From an uncultured Eubacteriales bacterium (lineage in GTDB: Bacteria; Bacillota; Clostridia; Oscillospirales; Oscillospiraceae): a stretch of DNA of 35,245 nucleotides. Both the position numbers and the translations under genes were made by a program. Below are positions 24,429 through 32,442 of this stretch, piece after piece (position 1 is the first letter of the stretch; the number at the start of each line of letters is the position of its first letter). Below the pieces are notes generated by a model. It was not told the DNA's origin. It ran no database searches and saw only the letters and a list, made by a program, of their open reading frames with translations. Location: contig CABSFY010000010.1 in NCBI GenBank assembly GCA_902477055.1, forward strand, positions 1 to 35,245, given 5' to 3'.

Positions 24429-25943
24429 TTATTCCTTGATCGCACATTCGATAATCGCCGCCTTATCGAAGTCTTTTCGCAGAAACTCCCCGGCAGTGCT
24501 TCCTCCGGAAAAAACATACAGCTTATCACAGACGGACATCAGCTCATCCAACTCGGAGGAGATAAAGATGATCGAAATATCCGTATCCGCAACCAGCTTC
24601 CGCAGGTGCTGATACACCTCGTTCTTCGCGCCGATGTCCATACCCGTCGTCGGCTCGTCCAAAATCAGCAGCTTGATGTTTTCCAACTCGATTGAGCGGC
24701 CGATGATGATCTTCTGAATATTGCCGCCGCTCAGCTCCATAATGGCCTGCTCCGTGTTTTGATATTTCACCAGATTCTTTTTGCAGACTTCCCGGCTGAA
24801 GGCGCGGGCCTTCTTAAAGTCCACGAGTCTCAGCCAATTGGACAGCTTTCGCTTTAGGAATAGATTGCAAACATTTTTTGTGATCGACATCGAGGAAAAA
24901 ATACCGTTGATGCGCTTTTCCGGGATTAGGATCATGCCCTCAGACAGCATTTTGGCCGCCGGAATATTGGCCGACAGCTTTTTCCCGTCGAACGCATAGG
25001 AAAAATGCTCTGCGCGGCGCAGCCCAAACATAACCTCAGCAAACTCCGTCCGTCCCGCGCCGACCAGTCCGTACACGCCAACAATCTCGCTCGCATGGGA
25101 CTGAAAATGGATGCTATGCTCCCGGTTGTCATATTTTGCGTCGTCTATATCAACATCCAGGACGACCCTCGATGCAGAAAAGTCAGTTTCAGGTACTTCG
25201 ATCGGCTTTACCTTATCGGTACGAAGCATCGCGGTGATGCACTCATCCTGCGTCGTTTCGGACGCTTTTTTCTGCAAGGTACATTTGCCGTCGGTAAAGA
25301 CCGCAATCTTGTCCGCGATCTCAAAGACCTCCTCGATCTTATGGGAGATAAAAATCACAGAGATATTGGTTCTGTTTTTCAGATCCTTGATAAAATTCAA
25401 AAACGGCTTGATCTCCTTTTCGCCCAGCGAGGAGGTCGGCTCGTCAAGGATCAGCAGCTTCGGATTGGAGGAAAAGGCCCGCATAATCTCAATGAGCTGC
25501 TGCTCGCCGACGCCAAGGCTGTCCACGCGGACATCCAGCGGCACAGAAAGCCCCAGCTTGTCCCGCACGGCCAGCGCCCGCTGCATAGACTCCTTCTCCG
25601 AAATCAGCACACCCTTTTTCGACTCCAGCCCGAAGCAGATATTCTGCGCCCCGGTCAGATAGCCGATCAGGTTTCTCTCCTGATACACCATGCCGATGCC
25701 GGCCTCCGTTGATTCCATCGCGTTATGGAACCGGACCTCTTTTCCATCGATTTCAATACTTCCGCCGTCCGGCTGATAGACTCCCGTCAGCATCTTGCAA
25801 AAGGTACTCTTTCCCGCACCGTTTTCGCCGATAATGGTCAGGACTTCCTTTTCGTTGATGTCGATGGAGATATTGTCATTCGCCGCAACACCGGAAAAAA
25901 CCTTCGTCAGGTTTTTAATCTTGATATAGGATTTCTCTTGCAC
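24429..25943 (-). CDS. Sugar ABC transporter ATPase with two nucleotide-binding domains (RbsA/MglA-type)
   Basis: This cytoplasmic ATPase powers the ribose-type importer. Domain 1 has an intact Walker A, GENGAGKST at about residues 39-47, a variant signature LGVGEQQ and Walker B LLILDEPTSSLG. Domain 2 has the degenerate Walker A usual for this family (GLVGAGRTE) but a canonical signature LSGGN and Walker B LLILDEPTTGMD. The start is taken as GTG 25943, preceded by GGGAGGCGAAGGAAA, giving 504 aa, the usual length; the longer ATG at 26003 would run through a hairpin region with no similarity to the family. It follows the binding protein gene after 204 bases. Confidence 0.92.
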   Translation of the reverse strand: MQEKSYIKIKNLTKVFSGVAANDNISIDINEKEVLTIIGENGAGKSTFCKMLTGVYQPDGGSIEIDGKEVRFHNAMESTEAGIGMVYQERNLIGYLTGAQNICFGLESKKGVLISEKESMQRALAVRDKLGLSVPLDVRVDSLGVGEQQLIEIMRAFSSNPKLLILDEPTSSLGEKEIKPFLNFIKDLKNRTNISVIFISHKIEEVFEIADKIAVFTDGKCTLQKKASETTQDECITAMLRTDKVKPIEVPETDFSASRVVLDVDIDDAKYDNREHSIHFQSHASEIVGVYGLVGAGRTEFAEVMFGLRRAEHFSYAFDGKKLSANIPAAKMLSEGMILIPEKRINGIFSSMSITKNVCNLFLKRKLSNWLRLVDFKKARAFSREVCKKNLVKYQNTEQAIMELSGGNIQKIIIGRSIELENIKLLILDEPTTGMDIGAKNEVYQHLRKLVADTDISIIFISSELDELMSVCDKLYVFSGGSTAGEFLRKDFDKAAIIECAIKE

Positions 25944-25978
25944 TTTCCTTCGCCTCCCGGATTCCCGTTCTGAAACGC

Positions 25979-26060
25979 TCCCCGCCAGCGGCGGGGAAAG
26001 CACGGTTTGCTCAGATACCTTGTCAGCCCAAATTTGCGCGCAGCAGGAGGGCGCTCCTGC
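25979..26060 (-). other. Hairpins between the binding-protein gene and the ABC ATPase gene
   Basis: The 204-base gap contains stacked inverted repeats. The clearest are CCCCGCC 25980-25986 with GGCGGGG 25990-25996, extended by a T-A pair, and GCAGGAG 26043-26049 with CTCCTGC 26054-26060. A weaker GCGGC/GCCGC pair lies at 26077-26092. No T-run follows on the minus strand. This is the position where many solute-binding-protein transcripts are stabilised or partly attenuated, giving more binding protein than ATPase. No gene is seen in the gap. Confidence 0.55.
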
Positions 26061-26147
26061 GGCAATATTGTCCTTTGCGGCAAGGGCGCCGCTGCTGCGC
26101 TTGGAGGAATGACTTGTGTTCTGGTTCCGATTATTGTTTCTTGTGTA

Positions 26148-27356
26148 TTATTCGGTTGCTGCTTCGCCAAGCGTGTAGATACCAACGCCGTCGTCCCAGT
26201 TGTACCATGCGTCGGGGTCGTTGGGGTTGCCGCCGTAGTAGTCAAACACGGAATGGATGTTCGCGCCGACATCCGGGCAGTTGGACGGGCCGGTAACGAT
26301 GCCGGTGGCATAGATCGTCTGACCAACATAGCTGATGGAACAGCCCTCGTCGCCGGGGTTCAGGCCCTTCACCTGGACCTGCTCGACCAGCTCGCAGATA
26401 TTGTGGGTATACAGCTCGAACGGCTGAGAATAGGTGTACTTATAGGGCGTGTTATTGCGGATGTAGCTATAAGCCAGCGCATCGCCGTCCATACCGGTGA
26501 CGAACGTTTTTTCGCCGTGCGGGTCGCCCGCCTGAATGATGGCCTCGGCGCAGGATTCGCCGCAGGCATCCCAGCCGGTCATGATCCAGTCGATCTCATC
26601 GCCGTACTGGATCAGCCAAGTCTGCGTCCACTCATACACGGTCTGCTGATAGGTCGCGTTGAACGGAGAAAGATCCTCCCAAACGATGTTGTTGATGTTC
26701 GGATAAACAACGCCGTCGCTCAGAGCCTTGATGGGATAGGTTCTTTCGCAGTTGAGCTGCGTGCCGGCCTGGTAGATAATTGCGTTGTTAAGGTCGTACT
26801 GATAGTCGCTTGCAACGCGGTAGAACATTTCCATGGAAGCAACGCCGTTGGGCATTGCGGCAGCGCCGATGCAGCCGGAAACGACCTGCGTATCATTGCA
26901 GTAGACACCGATACCGGCATTTCTGGCCTCCGCGATCAGCTCCTTGTTCGAGGCGATGGAGTTGACGGAGTGCAGGATGATTACGTCGTAATCGTCGGCG
27001 ATCATCTTACGGAAGGCATCGGGGAAGGCGGAGGCATTGCCGTAATTGTTGATGTACAGGTCCCAGCCTCTGTGCGCTGCTTCGATCTTCATCTGATGAG
27101 CAGAGCGGTCGGCTGCGCCGGTGTCGAGGACCTCCACCATGTGCGCAACGCGCAGCGGGCGGTCGGTAACAATACGCGGGCGGGTATATTCGTCAAAAGC
27201 GTCCGCGTTGACATTCACATTGCCGGTGTTCTCCGTCTTATCGCTGTTTTCCGAAGTTGCGGGAGCGGGGGCATCCGTGGGCGCGGGGTTTGCCGCACAC
27301 GCCGCCATGCCAAGGACCAGTGCCAATACAAGGATCAGTGCAAAAAGTTTTTTCAT
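26148..27356 (-). CDS. Periplasmic-binding-protein-like lipoprotein of a sugar ABC importer (RbsB type)
   Basis: This extracellular substrate-binding lipoprotein captures a sugar-like ligand for the permease pair. Residues 1-20 are a lipoprotein signal (charged MKK, hydrophobic core, MAAC lipobox, acylated Cys20). A Ser/Thr/Pro/Ala-rich linker follows, then a two-lobe Peripla_BP_4 domain containing DDYDVIILHSVNSIAS and FVTGMDGDALAY. The length of 402 aa is longer than RbsB itself. The mature protein is rich in aromatic residues (Trp and Tyr clusters near WEDLSPFNATYQQTVYEWTQ and the C-terminal DAWYNWDDG), so the ligand could contain a ring. AAGGAG precedes the start. Gene order binding protein, ATPase, two permeases is typical. 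Confidence 0.92.
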   Translation of the reverse strand: MKKLFALILVLALVLGMAACAANPAPTDAPAPATSENSDKTENTGNVNVNADAFDEYTRPRIVTDRPLRVAHMVEVLDTGAADRSAHQMKIEAAHRGWDLYINNYGNASAFPDAFRKMIADDYDVIILHSVNSIASNKELIAEARNAGIGVYCNDTQVVSGCIGAAAMPNGVASMEMFYRVASDYQYDLNNAIIYQAGTQLNCERTYPIKALSDGVVYPNINNIVWEDLSPFNATYQQTVYEWTQTWLIQYGDEIDWIMTGWDACGESCAEAIIQAGDPHGEKTFVTGMDGDALAYSYIRNNTPYKYTYSQPFELYTHNICELVEQVQVKGLNPGDEGCSISYVGQTIYATGIVTGPSNCPDVGANIHSVFDYYGGNPNDPDAWYNWDDGVGIYTLGEAATE

Positions 27357-27432
27357 TTTGTTTTTCTCCTTCCATTTTCCTTTTGTTCATGTTTCTATGG
27401 TTCGGAAGCCGGTCGCCTCCTCTCTTTTTCAA

Positions 27433-27461
27433 GCTGCCGCACGGCTCCCGCTTGCGGCAGC
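27433..27461 (-). other. Hairpin in the leader of the binding-protein gene
   Basis: GCTGCCGCA (27433-27441) pairs perfectly with TGCGGCAGC (27453-27461) across 11 bases. It lies in the 194-base gap between the alcohol dehydrogenase and binding-protein genes. On the minus strand it is followed by TTGAAAAAGAGAGG, not a T-run, so a terminator is unlikely. It could protect the 5' end of a processed binding-protein message. No convincing promoter was found in the gap. Confidence 0.5.
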
Positions 27462-27550
27462 ATCCTGATTTTCCGCTTGATCGATTCGTTTTTTAATCGG
27501 ACTGCACCGGTCTGTGTGAGGCGGTGCTGTCCGTAGGTCCCAATTGCTTT

Positions 27551-28720
27551 TTACAGGCAGTAGTTGAACATATCGCGGCAGATCTGCTCGGTATACAGGT
27601 CGCCGACGCCCCATGCACGGGCCGTTTGCAGCGCGTCCTTCGCCAAATCATCCAGCCGGTCTGTCGGGATGCCGGCCTCTGCGAAATTTGTCGGCGTGCC
27701 GGTGCTGCGGATCCAACGCGTCAGCAGCTCCAAGCCCTTTTTCGCTGCGCGCAGATCGTCGTCCTCGTCCACCCCGAACACCTGCCGTGCAAATCTGGCA
27801 TACCGCGCCTTGCGCTCGTTCATGTAGTATTTGAACACCGCCGGGATGGTAATGCCCATCGCCGCGCCGTGCGGCGTGTCATAAAACGCGCTCAAAGAAT
27901 GGCCGAGGATATGAATCGCCGGGTTGCCCTGACCGAGGCCGCAGACGTAGAAGCCGTTCCACGCATTTGTCGCGGCCCACATAAACATTGCCCGCGCGTC
28001 CTGATCTCCCGGATTTTCCAGGATTCGATCCATGCAGTCCATGATCGTTTTGATCATGCCCTCGCAGTAGCGATTCTGCATGGGGACGAACGGCTCTTGA
28101 TGCACAATGTAGGCTTCCAGCAGATGGGAAACGATGTCTGTTGCCGAGTAGCCCGTCTGCCGGACCGGAATGCCATAGGTAAACTCCGGGTCGAGCAGGG
28201 CTGCGGCCGGGACCAGCTTTTCGGAAACAAAGCTGTCCTTGCGCTCCAGCTCCTCGTTGGAGATAACGGCGGTGTCGTTCATCTCGGAGCTTGTCGCAGG
28301 CATCGTCACGACCGCAATGATCGGCGTGACCTCGCCCACACTGGCCTTTCCCTCCAGAAAATCCCACGGTTCGCCGTCATAGTGCAGGCAGGCGGAGATG
28401 AATTTGCATTCGTCAATGACGCTGCCGCCGCCCACCGCGACGATCACGTCCGGTAGGAAATCCCGCGCCGCGCCGAGAACCTGCTTGGCATGGCTGAGCG
28501 TCGGATTCGACTTTACGCCGTAATGCGTTTGGACCTCGATGCCCTCCGCACGAAGCGGCGCAAGAATCTTTTCATCGAGCCGCAACAACTCTGCCGTCTT
28601 TTCGTCATAAGTAACATAGAGCGCTTTTCTGCCGAATCCGGCGGCAATTTTCCCGATCTCCGCCGCGCGTCCCGCGCCGAAGTAGATTTTTGTCTTTCTG
28701 CAATAGTCAAAGCAATGCAT
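27551..28720 (-). CDS. Iron-containing (group III) alcohol dehydrogenase
   Basis: This NAD(P)-dependent dehydrogenase interconverts an aldehyde or ketone with an alcohol, for example lactaldehyde/propanediol or a semialdehyde. The nucleotide motif VAVGGGSVIDECK lies at about residues 90-102. The metal site is formed by the Asp and His of TDIVSHLLEAY and by the two histidines of HILGHSLSAFYDTPHG, which is the family signature. The length of 389 aa is standard. AGGAGGAA precedes ATG 28720. It follows the class II aldolase by ten bases, so it may reduce or oxidise the aldehyde released by that aldolase. The substrate is not readable. Confidence 0.92.
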   Translation of the reverse strand: MHCFDYCRKTKIYFGAGRAAEIGKIAAGFGRKALYVTYDEKTAELLRLDEKILAPLRAEGIEVQTHYGVKSNPTLSHAKQVLGAARDFLPDVIVAVGGGSVIDECKFISACLHYDGEPWDFLEGKASVGEVTPIIAVVTMPATSSEMNDTAVISNEELERKDSFVSEKLVPAAALLDPEFTYGIPVRQTGYSATDIVSHLLEAYIVHQEPFVPMQNRYCEGMIKTIMDCMDRILENPGDQDARAMFMWAATNAWNGFYVCGLGQGNPAIHILGHSLSAFYDTPHGAAMGITIPAVFKYYMNERKARYARFARQVFGVDEDDDLRAAKKGLELLTRWIRSTGTPTNFAEAGIPTDRLDDLAKDALQTARAWGVGDLYTEQICRDMFNYCL

Positions 28721-28730
28721 ATTCTTCCTC

Positions 28731-29621
28731 CTATTTTTCTTCCATCACGATATCGGCGCGAGGCATTCCCTCCGGAATCACCGTCCATGCCTTGCCGGCG
28801 CTGCCGAATACCTCGATCTGCCGCTTCAGCTTCTCGCGATAGCCCTTTTTCAGGACATCCCAGACCGAATAAATGCCATTGCCCTCCAATCTGGCTTCGA
28901 TCACTGCATCGTTCGCGGCCTTCATCAGGTCGTAGGCGATGTTGACCTTGTTGATGCCCATTGTACACACCTTCGCAAGCGCCTCGTTGCCTGTCCCGGA
29001 CGAGCCGTGGAGGACGAGCGGATAATCCGCGCCGACGACTTGGGAAATTTTCTCCAATCGCGCAAAATCCAGATGCGGCACGCCCTTATAAGCGCCGTGT
29101 GCTGTACCGATGGCGACGGCAAGGCAGTCTACGCCGGTGCGTTCGATGTATTCCTTCGCCTGATTGGGATCGGTCAGTCCGGCATCGCGGTCGTCGTCAT
29201 AGCTTTGGCCCTGTCCGACGTGTCCCAGCTCCGCCTCGACCGTTACGCCGATACTGTGGGCCACCTTAACCAGCTCGGAAACCTCGCGGACGTTCTCCTC
29301 AAACGGAAGCGTTGAGCGGTCGATCATAATGGAGGTAAAGCCCGCCCGAATGGCCCGGATCGCCTGCGCATATTCCGTCCCGTGATCCAGATTGATCGCC
29401 GCCGGAACCTTTGACCGTGCGCACAGCTCCGTCAAATACCGTCCGAAGAACACCATATCCGGATGTGCATTTCCGGCCACTGCCAGAATCACGGGGGCAT
29501 TCAGCTCCTCTGCTGCCTCCAAAGCGCCTCTCGCGTCCAGCTCCGAGCAGACGTTCGGCGCAGCGACCGCATAGCCGCCCTTGTTCGCCCGCAGCAGAAT
29601 CTCCTTCATCGTTACCAGCAT
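28731..29621 (-). CDS. Class II (zinc) ketose-bisphosphate aldolase family protein
   Basis: This zinc-dependent aldolase of the FbaA/GatY/KbaY family splits a ketose phosphate to dihydroxyacetone phosphate and an aldehyde. Asp79-His80 (NLDHG) give the proton donor and a zinc ligand. Other ligands are Glu129/Glu131 in VEAELGHVG, His175 in GTAHGAYK and His205 in LHGSSG, and KVNIAYDL contributes to phosphate binding. The length of 296 aa is close to that of tagatose-bisphosphate aldolases. GAGGAGG precedes ATG 29621. Upstream lie a D-2-hydroxyacid dehydrogenase and an FGGY kinase, so the substrate is probably a ketose phosphate formed by that kinase. Confidence 0.9.
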   Translation of the reverse strand: MLVTMKEILLRANKGGYAVAAPNVCSELDARGALEAAEELNAPVILAVAGNAHPDMVFFGRYLTELCARSKVPAAINLDHGTEYAQAIRAIRAGFTSIMIDRSTLPFEENVREVSELVKVAHSIGVTVEAELGHVGQGQSYDDDRDAGLTDPNQAKEYIERTGVDCLAVAIGTAHGAYKGVPHLDFARLEKISQVVGADYPLVLHGSSGTGNEALAKVCTMGINKVNIAYDLMKAANDAVIEARLEGNGIYSVWDVLKKGYREKLKRQIEVFGSAGKAWTVIPEGMPRADIVMEEK

Positions 29622-29639
29622 ACGCTATCCTCCTCGTTT

Positions 29640-30653
29640 TTATATTGCGCCGAAGTGCTTGGCAAATGCCTCGCCCATCAGCTCGACGCCGATGTCCACC
29701 GTATCGCAGCTCACGCCCGCCATGTGCGGCGTCAGCGATACATTATCCAGCGACCGGAACGCGCTGTCCGCCGGAAGCGGCTCGACATCGAACACATCCA
29801 GCGCCGCGCCCATCAACCGGTGCTGCCGCAGCGCCTCGATCAGCGCCTCCTGATCGACCAGACCGGAACGCGCCGTGTTGACAAGATAGGCCGTTTTCTT
29901 CATCTTGCCCAGCTCTGCTTCGCCGAGGAAGTTTTTCGTGCTTTCGGACAGGCGCAGGTGAAGCGTCACGATATCCGCCTCGCGTAAAAGCCGGTCGAGC
30001 GTCACCGGTGTTCCGCCGCGCTTTTCGACCTCCGCATCAGGAAGGTACGGGTCATGCACCAGCACGCCGCACCCGAAGCCCTCCAGTCGCTTTGCAACCC
30101 GCCGGCCGATCTCACCAAAGCCGATGATGCCGACCGTCAGCCTTCCGAGGTTGTGGTGATGACCAAAGTTGGAAAATTCCTTTTCCCATTTTCCGTTGGC
30201 AAGTGCAATGGCGGAACGGATCATATTTTTCGTTTCGGCAATCATCATCGCTACCGTATAGTCGGCAACCGCATCCGCGCTTCTGGAAGCTGCATTGAAC
30301 AGCCGGATGCCTCGTTCTTTGATCAGCTCCATGTTCAGATTGTCACAGCCGCCGCGACAGACAAAAATCGTCTTGAGCTTCTCCGCGGCATCCAGGACCT
30401 GACGGTTAATGACCGACATATGTACGACCAGCACGGTCGCCTCCCGAATTTTTTCCACGATCTCAGGATTGGCCTCGAAGGCCTCCGCGCCCCGCTGCTC
30501 CGTTCCCAGCATCAGCTTCTGGAAATCAATGGTCGTGTAGCCCTTCATATCCTCCACGACCTCAACCTCATGCGCCGCAAACGCTGCCGGGAAGTATTTG
30601 CGGTAAAGCGCCTCGGTAACGACGCAATCGGCCACCATCAGTATTTTTTCCAC
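29640..30653 (-). CDS. D-isomer-specific 2-hydroxyacid dehydrogenase
   Basis: This NAD-dependent enzyme of the phosphoglycerate/glycerate/lactate dehydrogenase family interconverts a D-2-hydroxy acid and a 2-keto acid. The Rossmann motif GIIGFGEIGRR is near residue 150. The catalytic Arg (NTARSGLVD), Glu (FDVEPLP) and His (LTPHMAGVS) are all present. The start is taken as GTG 30653 because GGAGG at 30666-30662, inside the end of the kinase gene, lies eight bases upstream; a TTG at 30668 would use that ribosome site as coding sequence. The length is 337 aa. Only two bases separate it from the kinase stop. Confidence 0.88.
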   Translation of the reverse strand: MEKILMVADCVVTEALYRKYFPAAFAAHEVEVVEDMKGYTTIDFQKLMLGTEQRGAEAFEANPEIVEKIREATVLVVHMSVINRQVLDAAEKLKTIFVCRGGCDNLNMELIKERGIRLFNAASRSADAVADYTVAMMIAETKNMIRSAIALANGKWEKEFSNFGHHHNLGRLTVGIIGFGEIGRRVAKRLEGFGCGVLVHDPYLPDAEVEKRGGTPVTLDRLLREADIVTLHLRLSESTKNFLGEAELGKMKKTAYLVNTARSGLVDQEALIEALRQHRLMGAALDVFDVEPLPADSAFRSLDNVSLTPHMAGVSCDTVDIGVELMGEAFAKHFGAI

Positions 30654-30655
30654 TC

Positions 30656-32137
30656 TTATTTCCTCCAAACTCTTTGATTGATTGCAATGATCTGCTGCAT
30701 ATTTCGCTGATGCGCATCATAGTATTCCGGATTCGGCTGCCATACCTGCTTTGTATTTACCTGTCCGGCAATGCGCAGCCCCTGCGCCCGGTCCAATCCA
30801 AGCCAGGCGCACAGGCCCGCGCCCCGGCAGGTTTCCTCCTTCTCGGCAGAAGCACAGATCGGAATACCAGCAGCATCCGCAAGAAGCTGCCCGAACAGAC
30901 GGCTGTTGGCCCCACCGCCGCAGAGATACGCCCGCTTGCAGTTCAATTCCTGAACATACCATTGCAGTGCCTCCGCAAAGGAATACGCCAGCCCCTGATA
31001 GACGCCCAGCAGCACATCCTCCCGCCGATGGTCCGGTGCCAAATTCAAAATCTCTCCTCGATCGCGCGCCGTCATACTGCCGAACAGATAGGGCCGGACC
31101 AGCACATCCGTCGGGCCGCGGCTGCCGATCGTTTCTTCGATATGTGCAAACACGCTCCGCCCGTCCGTCTTGGCCAGCTCCAGCTCCCGCGTGCAAAGCA
31201 GCTCGATGAACCATTGCAGCGTCGGGCCGAAGGAGCGGGTGGAATAGTGCGTCAGCCATTTTCCGGCGACAATGCCGTTGAGCGTCGTGCCGTACGCGCC
31301 AACCATGCGCGGCTTGTCCAGGACTCCGAGGCACACACCCATCGTTCCGGCCACCAGTGTAACATCGCCCTCCTGCAAGCCGCCCGTGCCGAGCGAACCG
31401 GCAGCAATATCGTGCGCACCATAGACGACCGGCGTTCCCTCTGTGAGGCCCGTCAGGGCCGCAGCCTCTTTTGTCACATAGCCCGTAATCTCGGACGATT
31501 CATGCGCCGGCGGCAGCGCCGTAAACATCTCCGCAATATCCAGTCGTCGAAACAGCTCTTCGCCGTATTCTCCCTTGGCAAGGTCAAAGAGCCCCGCGCC
31601 GGAAGGATCAGTCTTGTCCGTGCCGAGGCAGCCGGTCAATCGATAGCGGAGCCAGTCCTTACAGAACAGCACCGTTCCGATATTGTCATAAATCTCCCTG
31701 TGCTGCTCCTTCAGCCAGCGCAGAAGCGCCAACGGGCAGCAGGCGGGTAGGCCAAAGCCGTTGCTTTCCCGCAGCGCCGCCGCAAGGCCGGATGCCTTTG
31801 CCGCTTGAGCAATCTCCGCCGCTCGCTCGTCGATTGGCATGATCGCATTCATCAGAGGGCGGTTCTGCCGGTCCAGCAGGAAAATGCCGTTCCCCTGCCC
31901 CGCGATACCGACCGCGAGAACCTCCTCCGGGCGATGCGTATCATCAAAAAGCCGGCGCACCGCCTTGGCCGTTTCGTTAAAGATCGCATCCATATCCTGT
32001 TCAAAGTATCCCGGCTTCTCCGCAATATTCGGCGGAGAAGGCAGGCATACCATCTTTGTGATGCAGCCTCTCTCATCGATCAGCGCCGCTTTGATCTGCG
32101 TGGTTCCGCGATCGATTCCGACAACATAGTGTGCCAT
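30656..32137 (-). CDS. FGGY-family carbohydrate kinase (xylulokinase-like)
   Basis: This ATP-dependent kinase for a pentulose, polyol or related sugar has two actin-like domains. FGGY_N begins VVGIDRGTTQIKAALIDE and carries VGIAGQGNGIFLLDRQNRP. The catalytic aspartate is in VYGAHDIAAG. FGGY_C has the ATP-binding LVAGTMG and LCGGGANSRLFGQLLADAAG. ATG 32137 is chosen, with GGAGGG six bases upstream, giving 493 aa; longer in-frame starts extend into the divergent regulatory region. It is the first gene of the 13-gene minus operon, 305 bases from the divergent PucR-type regulator. The exact sugar is not identifiable. Confidence 0.91.
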   Translation of the reverse strand: MAHYVVGIDRGTTQIKAALIDERGCITKMVCLPSPPNIAEKPGYFEQDMDAIFNETAKAVRRLFDDTHRPEEVLAVGIAGQGNGIFLLDRQNRPLMNAIMPIDERAAEIAQAAKASGLAAALRESNGFGLPACCPLALLRWLKEQHREIYDNIGTVLFCKDWLRYRLTGCLGTDKTDPSGAGLFDLAKGEYGEELFRRLDIAEMFTALPPAHESSEITGYVTKEAAALTGLTEGTPVVYGAHDIAAGSLGTGGLQEGDVTLVAGTMGVCLGVLDKPRMVGAYGTTLNGIVAGKWLTHYSTRSFGPTLQWFIELLCTRELELAKTDGRSVFAHIEETIGSRGPTDVLVRPYLFGSMTARDRGEILNLAPDHRREDVLLGVYQGLAYSFAEALQWYVQELNCKRAYLCGGGANSRLFGQLLADAAGIPICASAEKEETCRGAGLCAWLGLDRAQGLRIAGQVNTKQVWQPNPEYYDAHQRNMQQIIAINQRVWRK

Positions 32138-32270
32138 TCGCATCCCTCCGCTCACCGGCCTCGTAAGTTTTCTATATTCTACCACGTCCAAATTTTGATT
32201 CCTACGTGCCGCAGGTTGAAAAATGACGGCGATTCTTCTACTTGCAGTCCAAAAATTATCGTACATTTTC

Positions 32271-32305
32271 CACAATTATTTGTTTATAATATTTTCAGAA
32301 TTGTG
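32271..32305. promoter_or_regulatory. Inverted repeat flanking the putative -10 box of the PucR-type gene
   Basis: CACAATT (32271-32277) and AATTGTG (32299-32305) are seven-base inverted arms, 28 bases centre to centre, on either side of TATAAT at 32285-32290. The geometry suits a dimeric or looping regulator controlling one or both divergent promoters. In AT-rich DNA such arms can occur by chance, so support is moderate. Confidence 0.4.
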
Positions 32306-32373
32306 CATTTCAACATTTGCTTTTCAGATAACGGAATCTGCGCAGCGCTGCCGCCGCGCGGACCGTCAAACTC

Positions 32374-32390
32374 CATATCGCGGCGATATG
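32374..32390. promoter_or_regulatory. Palindrome in the leader of the PucR-type gene
   Basis: CATATCG (32374-32380) and CGATATG (32384-32390) form a perfect inverted repeat with a three-base centre, about 50 bases before the start codon and downstream of the predicted promoter. It could be an autoregulatory operator or a small RNA hairpin. Confidence 0.45.
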
Positions 32391-32442
32391 CCCGCTGCAA
32401 CCGTTCCGAATTACAAGCGACGACCCAAAAGGAGGGCATCAT

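Larger units (their letters stand above)
32138..32442. other. Divergent regulatory region between the kinase operon and the PucR-type regulator
   Basis: This AT-rich region separates the minus operon from the plus-strand regulator and should contain promoters for both. On the plus strand a perfect TATAAT lies at 32285-32290, with only a poor -35 (TACATT, 32262-32267). Two inverted repeats, 32271-32305 and 32374-32390, are candidate operators. No convincing minus-strand promoter pair was found, which would fit a promoter that needs an activator. No gene is seen here. Confidence 0.65.

Noticed and set aside
26007..27536. 509-codon plus-strand open frame opposite the binding-protein gene
   Set aside because: The minus strand encodes a lipoprotein signal and a full binding-protein domain; the plus-strand frame has valine- and alanine-rich low-information sequence.
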